Of a stretch of 64,000 nucleotides of DNA, positions 34,206 to 42,418 are shown in pieces. The stretch is from Streptosporangium lutulentum (GTDB taxonomy: Bacteria; Actinomycetota; Actinomycetes; Streptosporangiales; Streptosporangiaceae). Under the pieces are notes generated by a model. That model made no database searches. It saw nothing but the letters and a program-made list of their open reading frames with translations, and had not been told where the DNA came from. Location of the stretch: NCBI RefSeq assembly GCF_030811455.1, contig NZ_JAUSQU010000001.1, forward strand, positions 8,432,001-8,496,000. The letters run 5' to 3'. Numbering within the stretch: position 1 is the stretch's first letter; each line of letters starts with the position of its first letter. The translations under genes and the position numbers were made by a program.

Positions 34206-36071
34206 TCAGCGTTCGGCCAGGACGATCACGGAGTCGGCCTCGCCGAGGCGGAGCGGGCGTGACTTGCTGGGATTGAGGACGACGCCGAAGTGCGGGGCCT
34301 CGTTCACCCGGTCCGCCAGACGGTAGCCGATCGCGGTCTCGCCGCGGCGGCGGGCCGCCTCGATCACCGAGGCGAAGCTGACCGGGGCCCCCGGGCGGAC
34401 GTACCGGTTCGCCGGGCGAGGATAGATCTCCGAGCCGTGGGAGTCGAAGAGGTAGCCGAACACCTCGGCCAGATGCTGGTTCTCGGCGAGCTGGGCCAGG
34501 AGCAGGCCGATGACCGTGTCACTGATCACGATGTCGTCGGCCTGGGTGACCTCGGCCAGGCTCCGGTTGTTCTCGTCGTGCATCTCGCTCACGATCGAGT
34601 AGCGCTCGCCGAGCGTCGTCTGCATGTCCCGGAGCTGCAGAAGGATCATCAGGGTCCGGGTGTCGGCGTGGTCGGCGCTGTAGCGGTCGTCGGAGAGCAC
34701 GATCACGTGCTGGTACAGGGCCAGGCCCAGGGACTCCAGCGCGTAGCGGTCGGAGGTGTCGCAGTCCTTGGCGTTCACCGTGAGGTTGGTCAGCCCCTCG
34801 AAGCCGATCGCGGCGTCGGGGTGGTCGGAGGCGATGTCCAGGACGGAGCCGGGGGCGACGTATCCGTCGAGATAGCGGACGATCTGGCGGCCCCGGCTGT
34901 TCCAGTTGAGGACCAGGGTCCGTTCCGCGCCCGGCTTGACGTGCTCGGCCGAGACGATCGAGCTCTCCTCGGCTCCGGGCGTTCCCGCGGCCAGATGGAT
35001 CAGCGAGTCGTCGTGGGCGATCACGATGATCTCGTCCGAGGGGGAGATCACCGTGCTCATGGGCGGGTTCAGCATGACCCCGCAGGCCCGGCGCAGGCCG
35101 ATGACCGTGGCCGTCTGGTAGGCCGGGAGCGCCTCGCCGTACGTCATGCCGACGAGGTCCGGGTCCGAGCGCAGATAGATCTCCCCGTCGGCGAAGTTGA
35201 GCAGGTCCATGCAGACCACGGACATGCCCGACTGCCGGGAGGACTGCACGATGAGCCGGGAGGCGGTGTCGTCGGAGTCGACCAGGTGGACGTCCGGGCC
35301 TCCGGCGAGGCGGGCGGCGGCCATGTTGGCGGTCGCGGCGATCGCGGCCACCACCGGCGGGTGGTCGCCGGACCGCTTGACCAGCGCGAGCAGCGTCTTG
35401 ATGACGTGCGCGTCGGGGTCGTCGCCCTGCGGCGACAGGACGACCACGGAGCGGGCCTCGTCCAGGTTCATCAGCTTGAGGTTGGCCGGCTCGGTGGGCC
35501 GCCCGGTCCGGCAGACCAGCTTGGTCCTGCCGGTGTCGCCCACGTGCTGCCGGATCTCGTCCTCCATGGCGAGCTTGTCCTTGTCGGCCAGGATCGAGAT
35601 GACCGATCCGCGGTCGCTCGCGTGTGCCTGGACCAGCTCGGTGACGATCGTGAAGACCTGCTCGGACCAGCCCAGGATCACGATGTGCCCGGTCTCGATG
35701 ATCCGCGACTTGCCCTTGCGTAACTGCTCGAACCTGTCCTTCAGCCCGTTGGAGAGCACGCCGACGAGCGCGCTCACGATGAAGATCCCGCCCAGCGAGG
35801 CGACGAACATCAACGCGACGAACGGTGCGCTTCCGGTGTCGCTGGCGATCTTCCCGGGGCTCAGCGTCCGCATCAGGGCCACCCACATCATGCCCATGGC
35901 GCCGTGGTTCTTCTCCGCCTCCGCCGGCGTCAGCCACAGGCTCAAGAGCGTGACCAGCAGGATCAGGCCCAGCGAGATCAGTGCGAGCCAGCCGATCAGG
36001 GCCGCCGTGCCCCGCGACATTGTGTTGTCGAACCAGTAACGCACTCGCTCTCGGAATGTCGCCCGTGACAC
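34206..36071 (-). CDS. CASTOR/POLLUX-related ion channel-like protein
   Basis: 621 residues. Two N-terminal membrane helices (about 22-46 and 84-106) flank a pore-loop-like stretch (MGMMWVALMRTLSPG). Two successive RCK-type Rossmann regions follow (GHIVILGWSEQVFTIVTEL from about 127; TLVLNWNSRGRQIVRYLDGY from about 398). This is the bacterial relative of plant nuclear-envelope CASTOR/POLLUX channels and of MthK-like potassium channels. The start is GTG with GGGAGG six bases upstream. It is a single gene; the ligand and ion are unknown. Confidence 0.9.
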   Translation of the reverse strand: MSRATFRERVRYWFDNTMSRGTAALIGWLALISLGLILLVTLLSLWLTPAEAEKNHGAMGMMWVALMRTLSPGKIASDTGSAPFVALMFVASLGGIFIVSALVGVLSNGLKDRFEQLRKGKSRIIETGHIVILGWSEQVFTIVTELVQAHASDRGSVISILADKDKLAMEDEIRQHVGDTGRTKLVCRTGRPTEPANLKLMNLDEARSVVVLSPQGDDPDAHVIKTLLALVKRSGDHPPVVAAIAATANMAAARLAGGPDVHLVDSDDTASRLIVQSSRQSGMSVVCMDLLNFADGEIYLRSDPDLVGMTYGEALPAYQTATVIGLRRACGVMLNPPMSTVISPSDEIIVIAHDDSLIHLAAGTPGAEESSIVSAEHVKPGAERTLVLNWNSRGRQIVRYLDGYVAPGSVLDIASDHPDAAIGFEGLTNLTVNAKDCDTSDRYALESLGLALYQHVIVLSDDRYSADHADTRTLMILLQLRDMQTTLGERYSIVSEMHDENNRSLAEVTQADDIVISDTVIGLLLAQLAENQHLAEVFGYLFDSHGSEIYPRPANRYVRPGAPVSFASVIEAARRRGETAIGYRLADRVNEAPHFGVVLNPSKSRPLRLGEADSVIVLAER

Positions 36072-36284
36072 CGAACACCTCCCTGGGGGTAAACCTAGAT
36101 CAACGGTCTCACAAAAAAGACATGTCGATCAGGTGTTCGCACGTTAGGGAATAGGTGCGGCTCCCCGGGCCGGACGGCGGCTCGCCGGACCGGCTCGACG
36201 CCTTCGGCACCCCCTCGGATCCCTATTAATGATCTCTTAGGTGTCAGTCCGCACACGAGCATTGTCATGAACCATCGCTCTCCC

Positions 36285-36317
36285 CTTTAATCGGACCTTG
36301 CGAAGATCGGATTAAAG
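36285..36317 (+). promoter_or_regulatory. Imperfect hairpin abutting the start of the SAHH-like/ECF operon
   Basis: Arms CTTTAATCGGACC and GATCGGATTAAAG pair over 13 positions with two mismatches around a 7-nt loop. It ends three bases before the ATG at 36321, where no Shine-Dalgarno is visible. It could be an operator or an mRNA structure occluding the ribosome site. Confidence 0.5.
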
Positions 36318-36320
36318 ACC

Positions 36321-36851
36321 ATGAGCGACGCACATCGCCGGGCACAGACCGTTGTGCAGAATATTTTGCGCCTCACCAACCTGTTGATGGCGGGTAAGCG
36401 GGTGGCCGTTCTCGGGTACGAACCCGAGCTGGCCGGCCGCCTGCGAGCCATGGGCGCGCAGACCCTCGTGACCGACCCGGCGGCGGCCCTCGACGGCCAC
36501 CGGGTGCTGCCCGTGGAGAAGGCACTGCCGATCGCCGACCTGGTGATCGGGGCGGCGGGGGAGCATCTGAGCCTCCTGCGGGACGGTGCGATCCTGGCGA
36601 CGGCAGAGCCCTCCGTGGAGCCTTCCGCCGGGCCGTCCGTGAACCCGTCCGTGAATCCGTCCACCGCATCGCCCACCGCATCGCCCACCGCGCCGTCCGC
36701 CCCGCGACCCACCGCGTCGCCGTCCGAGGAGTCCGCCGGGCCGTCCGCGGGTCCGTTCGCGGGGCTGGCGGGGACGAGGGTCCGTGACGGGATCACCGCG
36801 TACAGGCTCGATCCCCACCGTGAGGTGTTCGTACTGGACAGCGTGTGTTAG
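36321..36851 (+). CDS. Free-standing half of an SAHH-like Rossmann domain
   Basis: 176 residues. Residues 8-95 parallel the NAD-binding part of adenosylhomocysteinase (QTVVQNILRLTNLLMAGKRVAVLGYEPELAGRLRAMGAQTLVTD), and 151-173 its following strand (RVRDGITAYRLDPHREVFVLD). Between lies about 53 residues of Pro/Ser/Ala/Thr repeats (96-149). The glycine motif is degenerate (GYEPEL in place of GYGxxG), so NAD binding is doubtful. There is no catalytic half. It overlaps the next, complete SAHH-like gene by 7 bp, so it is probably an accessory subunit or pseudo-subunit. First gene of the operon. Confidence 0.75.
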   Translation: MSDAHRRAQTVVQNILRLTNLLMAGKRVAVLGYEPELAGRLRAMGAQTLVTDPAAALDGHRVLPVEKALPIADLVIGAAGEHLSLLRDGAILATAEPSVEPSAGPSVNPSVNPSTASPTASPTAPSAPRPTASPSEESAGPSAGPFAGLAGTRVRDGITAYRLDPHREVFVLDSVC

Positions 36852-38005
36852 CCGACATCAGGGACCCCTCGCTCCGGGCGCGCGGGCTGGAGAGGATCTC
36901 CTGGGCGCGGCGCTTCATGCCGGTGCTGAACGCGATCGGCGGGGAGCTCGACCTGACCGGGCGCAGGGTCGGGCTGGTGCTCATGCTGGAGCCCAAGACC
37001 GCGAACCTCGCGCTGGCGCTCAGGGACGCCGGAGCGGACGTGATCGTGACCTGCCCGGCGAGCGAGGTCGCCGACGACGTGGCCGCGGCGCTCGTGCACG
37101 AGGGCGTCTCCGTGCTCGCCCGCTCCGACGCCTCGCCCGCCGACGACAGGGACCTCGCGCTGCGCATGCTCCGCGAGCGGCCGGACGTGCTGGTCGACGA
37201 CGGATCCAGGGTCGTACGGCTGGCACACGCGGAGAACCTCCTGGACGGGCTGGCGGGAGCCGCCGAGGAGACGACCAGCGGTCTGCGTCCCCTGCGGGTG
37301 ATGGCCGAACGGGGTGAACTGCGGATCCCGGTGCTGGCCGTCAACGACGCTCGCTCGAAGTACCTGTTCGACAACGTTCACGGGACCGGGCAGTCCTGCG
37401 TGATGGCCGCACTCGACCTCACCGGCCTCCGGCTCGCCGGAGAGGTCTGCGTGGTCGCGGGCTACGGGTACGTGGGTCAGGGAGTGGCCCGTTACGCCAG
37501 GGCGCTCGGCGCCCGGGTCGTCGTGACCGAGGTGGAGCCGTTCGCCGCGCTCCGCGCCCACCACGAGGGGTACGAGGTCCTGCCGCTCCTCGACGCCTGC
37601 CCGGAGGCCGCCCTGGTGTTCTCCGCGACCGGCGTCGCGCACACGATCACCGGAGAGCACCTGCGGGCCATGAGGCCCGGCGCCGTGGTGGCCGTCGCCG
37701 GAGGCGTGCCGGAGGAGGTCGAGAGCGGCGACGTGCCGCCGGGCGTCACGGTGCTGGCCGGCGGGGAGTGCGTGAACTGCGCCGCGGCCGAGGGCAACCC
37801 GATCGAGATCATGGATCTCTCGCTGGCCGTACAGGCGCTCGCGGTGGAACACCTCGTCGGGCACGGCCACGCGCTGGCGCCCGCGGTCCACCTCATGCCC
37901 GCCGAGCTGGACGAGAGGGTCGCCCGGCTCAAGCTGCGCGCGCTGGGGATCGGCCTCGACACACCAACCGCACGGCAGCGAGAGTTTCTGGGAAGTGGAC
38001 TGTGA
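36845..38005 (+). CDS. S-adenosylhomocysteine hydrolase-like protein
   Basis: 386 residues, the short archaeal-type length. The substrate region includes EETTSGLRPL (the Glu156 region), VNDARSKYLFDNVHGTGQS with the Lys/Asp pair K172 and D176, and VDDGSRVV. NAD-binding is AGYGYVGQGVARYARALGARVVVTE. The N-terminal histidine of SAHH that precedes the (E)xKTA turn is replaced by Met47 (VLMLEPKTA), so true SAHH chemistry is in question. The same operon encodes a deaminase and an ECF transporter, which points to a related substrate such as S-inosylhomocysteine. The start is GTG overlapping the preceding TAG; the end overlaps the ATPase gene by 4 bp (GTGA). Confidence 0.85.
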   Translation: MLADIRDPSLRARGLERISWARRFMPVLNAIGGELDLTGRRVGLVLMLEPKTANLALALRDAGADVIVTCPASEVADDVAAALVHEGVSVLARSDASPADDRDLALRMLRERPDVLVDDGSRVVRLAHAENLLDGLAGAAEETTSGLRPLRVMAERGELRIPVLAVNDARSKYLFDNVHGTGQSCVMAALDLTGLRLAGEVCVVAGYGYVGQGVARYARALGARVVVTEVEPFAALRAHHEGYEVLPLLDACPEAALVFSATGVAHTITGEHLRAMRPGAVVAVAGGVPEEVESGDVPPGVTVLAGGECVNCAAAEGNPIEIMDLSLAVQALAVEHLVGHGHALAPAVHLMPAELDERVARLKLRALGIGLDTPTARQREFLGSGL

Positions 38006-39738
38006 CCATCAAGCTCCGGGGCGCCTCGGTCCGTTACCACTCCACCGGCAGGCAGGTGCTGGGCGAGGTGGACCTCGCCGTGGGTCCGGGGGACCTCGCG
38101 CTGGTCAGCGGGCCCTCCGGCGGCGGCAAGAGCACCCTGCTCCGGTTGCTCAACGGGCTCATCCCGCACGCCTACCGGGCGGAGGTGACCGGTGAGGTCA
38201 TGGTCGGCGGGCGGCCGGTGGCCGGGCAGAGCGTCAGGGAGCTGTCCACCGTCGTCGGCACCCTGCTCCAGGATCCCGGCAAGCAGATCGTCGGCACCAC
38301 CGTCGACACCGAGCTGGCCTTCGGCCCGGAGAACCTGGGGCTGAGCCGCGCGGAGATCCGCCGCCGGATCGGCGAGGTGGTCGAGCGGGTCGGCATCCGG
38401 CACCTGCTCGGCCGGGCCACCGCCGAGCTGAGCGGCGGGGAGCTGCAGATGGTCGCGTTCGCCGGGGTGCTGGTGATGCGGCCCCAGGTCGTCGTCGTGG
38501 ACGAACCGCTGGCGAACCTCGACCTGGAGGCGAGCCTGCGTCTCATGGGGGAGCTGCGCCGGTTCGTCGACGACGGCGGGGCCGCCGTGGTCGTCGAGCA
38601 CCGGGTCGAGGAGATCCTGGAGTTCGCCCCCTCGCAGGTCCTCTACCTGGAGGGCGGGCGGCCCCGTTACGCGGGGGACGTGGACGGCTTCCTCGCGGCC
38701 GCGCCCGTGGCCCACGTGAAGCTGCCGTTCGAGACGCTCGTCGCCAGGGCCGCCGAGCTGCCCTCCGTTCCCGGTCTGTCCCGCGAGGAGATCCCGCCCG
38801 TCCCGGCCGATCGGCCCGGTGCGGCGCCGGATCCCACCCCGCGGGCCCCCGCGGATCCTTCGCGCACGGGACCCGCCTCCGCGGCACCGGACCCGAGGCT
38901 GGACTACCGGCGGGTCACGCTGGGGTACGGCGAGCGGAGCGTGCTGGCCGAGGTGGACCTGGCGCTCGGCGCCCACCAGCGGGTCGCGATCCTCGGAAGG
39001 AACGGGGCGGGGAAGTCCACCCTGCTGCGCGCGGCCGTACGGCTCCTCGAACCGCTGAGCGGCACGGTCCACGTGGACGGCGCGCCCGTCGTCGAGCGCT
39101 CGACCCGGGATCTGGCCACCACCTTCGGATACGTCTTCCAGAACCCCGGCCAGGCGCTGTTCTGCGCGACGGTCGCCGACGAGCTGGCCTTCGGCCCCCG
39201 CAACCTCGGCTGGTCCGCCGACGAGATCGAGCGCGTGTCGGGGGAGGTGCTGCGCGCGATGCTCCTCGACGGCGAGGACGACATCATGAACCGCACGCCG
39301 CGCACGCTCTCCCACGGCCAGCAGCGCCGGCTCACCGTCGCCCTGGCCCTGGCCATGCGGCCCCGCACGCTCATCCTCGACGAGCCCACCGCGGGTCAGG
39401 ACCTGCACACCACGACCCTGTTCATGCGGCAGGTCCTGGCCGCCGCAGAGAGCGTCTACTTCATCACCCACGACGTCGATCTGGCGCTGACCTGCGCCGA
39501 CCGGATCGTCGTCGTCGACGGAGGCCGCGTCGTCGCCGACATGTCGCCCGCCGGGCTCGCCGGCGACGCGGACGTGTGGACGCGCGCCGGACTCCGTCAG
39601 ACCAGCCTGGTCCGGGCCATCCGCGACCACCTGCACGGCCGTCACGGCCTTCACGGCGCGGGAGGGGTCATCCACCCGTTCGACCTCGCGCGCTTCGTCT
39701 CCCATCGATCCCCCCAGGAAGGAACCTCCCCCTCATGA
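38002..39738 (+). CDS. ECF transporter ATPase, two ABC domains fused (EcfA-EcfA')
   Basis: 578 residues. The first ABC domain (about 3-240) has Walker A SGPSGGGKST, signature LSGGELQ and Walker B VVVVDEPLANLD. A Pro/Ala linker (about 255-300) leads to a second domain (about 303-530) with Walker A GRNGAGKST, a Q-loop VFQNPGQALF, signature LSHGQQRR, Walker B LILDEPTAGQD and switch ITHDVD. The presence of S and T subunits downstream shows it energises ECF-type vitamin/nucleoside uptake. The GTG start overlaps the SAHH-like stop. Confidence 0.93.
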   Translation: MTIKLRGASVRYHSTGRQVLGEVDLAVGPGDLALVSGPSGGGKSTLLRLLNGLIPHAYRAEVTGEVMVGGRPVAGQSVRELSTVVGTLLQDPGKQIVGTTVDTELAFGPENLGLSRAEIRRRIGEVVERVGIRHLLGRATAELSGGELQMVAFAGVLVMRPQVVVVDEPLANLDLEASLRLMGELRRFVDDGGAAVVVEHRVEEILEFAPSQVLYLEGGRPRYAGDVDGFLAAAPVAHVKLPFETLVARAAELPSVPGLSREEIPPVPADRPGAAPDPTPRAPADPSRTGPASAAPDPRLDYRRVTLGYGERSVLAEVDLALGAHQRVAILGRNGAGKSTLLRAAVRLLEPLSGTVHVDGAPVVERSTRDLATTFGYVFQNPGQALFCATVADELAFGPRNLGWSADEIERVSGEVLRAMLLDGEDDIMNRTPRTLSHGQQRRLTVALALAMRPRTLILDEPTAGQDLHTTTLFMRQVLAAAESVYFITHDVDLALTCADRIVVVDGGRVVADMSPAGLAGDADVWTRAGLRQTSLVRAIRDHLHGRHGLHGAGGVIHPFDLARFVSHRSPQEGTSPS

Positions 39739-40301
39739 GCACCGGGGCCTTATCGCAGCGTCACTCCCCATGGTCGATCAACTCCAGGACGGTCGTGTTC
39801 GGCGCCGTCGGCGCGGCGCTCTACGCCGTGCTCGGCCTGTTCAGCTTCCTCATCCCGGGCACCCAGAGCGTCACCGTCCGTCCCGCGTTCGCGATCGTGC
39901 CGTTCTTCGGCAAGCGCTTCGGTGTCATCGCGGGCTTCTTCGTCGGCTTCGTCGGCAACGTCATCATCGACCTCCTCCAGGGCTCCGGCCTGCAGTACTG
40001 GAACTGGAGCGTGGCCAACGGACTGGTCGGCGCCGTGGCCGCACTGATCTTCGCCGCGATCCCGCCCATCGCCAACGAGGCCGTCCGCCACATCGTCACC
40101 GCGCTCGGCGCCCTCGCCGCGACCGCGATCGGGCTCCTCTTCGTCATCACCGACATCTGGTTCCAGGAGGGGGTCGACTTCAACGTCTTCCTGACCCTGA
40201 ACTACCTCCCGGCGCTGCTGGCCAACGGCATCGCGGTCGTCATCCTGGTGCCGGTGCTGGACGCGGCCTGGGAGCCTCTCTCCAAGCGGGCGGGCCTGTA
40301 A
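39735..40301 (+). CDS. ECF transporter substrate-binding S component
   Basis: 188 residues with about six hydrophobic helices: VVFGAVGAALYAVLGLFSFL, RPAFAIVPFFGKRFGVIAGFFVGFVGN, IIDLLQGSG, WSVANGLVGAVAALIF and others. The VFGAVGAALYAVLG start with small Ala/Gly residues matches the EcfT-docking AxxxA-type face of S components. The substrate is unknown; the operon suggests a nucleoside or adenosyl compound. It overlaps the ATPase gene by ATGA and lies 3 bp before EcfT. Confidence 0.88.
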   Translation: MSTGALSQRHSPWSINSRTVVFGAVGAALYAVLGLFSFLIPGTQSVTVRPAFAIVPFFGKRFGVIAGFFVGFVGNVIIDLLQGSGLQYWNWSVANGLVGAVAALIFAAIPPIANEAVRHIVTALGALAATAIGLLFVITDIWFQEGVDFNVFLTLNYLPALLANGIAVVILVPVLDAAWEPLSKRAGL

Positions 40302-40304
40302 CCG

Positions 40305-41123
40305 ATGGACATCACGCCACGTTATCTGGGTTCGGGGTCCTTTCTCGGGCGCCGTGACCCACGGCTGCTCCTGCTGGTCCCGGTGCTCTATCTCGTGGCG
40401 GTGGCGAACGTGGCCGACGTGCGCGGCATGCTGTTCTGCACCGCGATCGCCTGGCTGTACTACCGCGCCGCGGGCATCCCGTGGCGCGCGGTCAGGGCGA
40501 ACTGGGCACTGCTGCTCACCTTCACCCTGATCCTGGTCGTGGTGAACAGCGTCGTCACCGGAGCGGACACCCGCGCGGGAACCGGTCCGGCGCTGTTCAC
40601 CATCCCGATCACCGGCACCGAGATGACCTGGACCACGCTGTCGTACGCGGTGACCACGCTGCTCCGCTACATCTCGCTCAGCATGGTCAGCTTCCCCGTG
40701 GCCTTCAACGTCGCGCCCAGCGACCTCGGCACCGCCCTCGCCCGCCTGCGCCTGTCGCAGCGCCTCGCCTACGGAGTGGACCTGACCTTCCGATTCCTGC
40801 CGTCCACCGCCGCCGCGCTGCGCGAGACCATCGACGCCCAGCGGGTCCGCGGTTACGAGCACAGCCGCAGCCGTAACCCGTTCAGGAAGCTCCTGTCGCT
40901 GAAACCCGTCGTGGTCCCGGTGACGGTGAACGCGCTGATCGACGCCGAGGACACCGTCAACGCCATGGACCTGCGCGGGTTCGGAGCCAGGCACCGCACC
41001 TGGATGCGCGAGCTCTCCTTCGGCCGTACGGACTACCTGGTCCTGGCCGGGTTCGCGATGCTCGCGGGGGCGATGACCATGACCAAGATCCTCGGGCCGT
41101 TCGGCGAGGTGTGGACGCCGTGA
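40305..41123 (+). CDS. ECF transporter transmembrane T component
   Basis: 272 residues with an EcfT/CbiQ membrane domain (LLLLVPVLYLVAVANVADV, IAWLYYRAAGI, ALLLTFTLILVVVNSVV). The two cytosolic coupling helices carry the conserved A-R-G motifs, seen as DAQRVRG and AMDLRGFG, which dock on the ATPases. Its stop overlaps the amidohydrolase GTG by 4 bp. Confidence 0.92.
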   Translation: MDITPRYLGSGSFLGRRDPRLLLLVPVLYLVAVANVADVRGMLFCTAIAWLYYRAAGIPWRAVRANWALLLTFTLILVVVNSVVTGADTRAGTGPALFTIPITGTEMTWTTLSYAVTTLLRYISLSMVSFPVAFNVAPSDLGTALARLRLSQRLAYGVDLTFRFLPSTAAALRETIDAQRVRGYEHSRSRNPFRKLLSLKPVVVPVTVNALIDAEDTVNAMDLRGFGARHRTWMRELSFGRTDYLVLAGFAMLAGAMTMTKILGPFGEVWTP

Positions 41124-42400
41124 TCCACTCCGCACCGCTGATCCTTCCGGTCAGCGCGCCCTTCCTCCACGACGGAGCCCTGGTCGTACGGCACGGCCGG
41201 ATCGTCGCGACCGGCCCGCGCAGGGAGATCCTGGCCGAGTGGCAGGGGGAGGAGGAGACCCGCTGGGACGGGATGATCGTCGCCGGTCTGGTCAACGCCC
41301 ACACGCACCTGCAGTACACGTCCATGGACAAGGTGGGCCGGCAGCGCTACGCCTCCCTGGAGGAGTGGTCCACGGCCTTCGACGAGGTCTACTTCGGCGC
41401 CCCGGTCGACTGGGCGGCCAGTGCCCGGGAGGGGGCCCGGCAGGCGGTGCGGTACGGAACCACCTCGGCCGCCGACGTCGTCACCGACCTTGAGGCCCTG
41501 GGCGCGCTGCGGGAGGCGGGTCTCGGCGGCCTGCCGTACCTGGAGGTGCTCGGCGACACCGACGAGAGCTGGGCCGCGTCGGGGCGGGAGCGGTTCGTCG
41601 CCCTGCTGGAGGCCGCCGGGCAGCCGGTGGGAATCTCCCCGCACGCGCCGTACACCCTGGACACCGGGGTGCTCGGGGACGTCACGAGGCTCGCCCACGA
41701 TCGGGGCCTGCGCCTGCACATCCATCTCGCGGAGGGTGAGCACGAGCGGGAGTACACGGTCTCGGGCACCGGGCCGCTGGCCCGGATGGTCAGGGGGCTG
41801 GAGTTCGACTTCGCCGTCCTGCGCGAGGGGGGCACCGGGCTCGGCCCGGCCGCGCTTCTCGGCGAGCTGGGCATGCTGGGGCCCGGCTGCCACATCGCGC
41901 ACGGCGTGTATCTCGACGCCGACGACCGGGCGCTGCTCCGCGCGCGCGGCACCGCCGTCGCGCTCTGCCCCCGCTCCAACCGGACGCTCGGACTGGAGGG
42001 CCCGGACGTGGCCGCGCTGCTCACCGAGGGCAACCTCGTCGCGGTCGGCACGGACTCGCTCGCCTCCTCGCCGTCACTGGACGTGCTGGCGGACGTGGCG
42101 GCGCTGCGCGACCTCGCGGTGCGGCAGGGCTACCGGGCGGCGGACCTGGACCGCAGGCTCATCGAGGCCGCGACGCTGGGCGGGGCCCACGCGATGGGGA
42201 TCGAGGGGGGTCTCGCCCCCGGCGGACCTGCCGATTTCGCGGTCTTCGACATCGAGGCGGGGACGGAGCCGTATCGCGCTCTGATCGAGGAGGGACCGGG
42301 ACGATGCCTCGCGACGATCATCGGCGGCAAAATGATCTGGGATTCCCGGACGTCGGCCGCTACTGACTGTTACTCTGCAGGCTTTCGCGATATTTACTGA
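41120..42400 (+). CDS. Amidohydrolase, nucleoside/SAH deaminase-like
   Basis: 426 residues. Metal ligands H61 and H63 are in VNAHTHL, the third His in HIHLAEGEHE, the fourth in HIAHGVYLD and the Asp in VGTDSLASS. ISPHAPYTL is typical of the MtaD/SAH-deaminase and aminodeoxyfutalosine deaminase branch. It should convert a 6-amino purine nucleoside derivative to the inosine form with ammonia release. The GTG at 41120 is chosen over 41111 because it makes the GTGA overlap seen throughout this operon and has a better-spaced GAGG. It is last gene of the transporter operon. Confidence 0.9.
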   Translation: MIHSAPLILPVSAPFLHDGALVVRHGRIVATGPRREILAEWQGEEETRWDGMIVAGLVNAHTHLQYTSMDKVGRQRYASLEEWSTAFDEVYFGAPVDWAASAREGARQAVRYGTTSAADVVTDLEALGALREAGLGGLPYLEVLGDTDESWAASGRERFVALLEAAGQPVGISPHAPYTLDTGVLGDVTRLAHDRGLRLHIHLAEGEHEREYTVSGTGPLARMVRGLEFDFAVLREGGTGLGPAALLGELGMLGPGCHIAHGVYLDADDRALLRARGTAVALCPRSNRTLGLEGPDVAALLTEGNLVAVGTDSLASSPSLDVLADVAALRDLAVRQGYRAADLDRRLIEAATLGGAHAMGIEGGLAPGGPADFAVFDIEAGTEPYRALIEEGPGRCLATIIGGKMIWDSRTSAATDCYSAGFRDIY

Positions 42401-42418
42401 TATTGCAGGCATGGAGAC

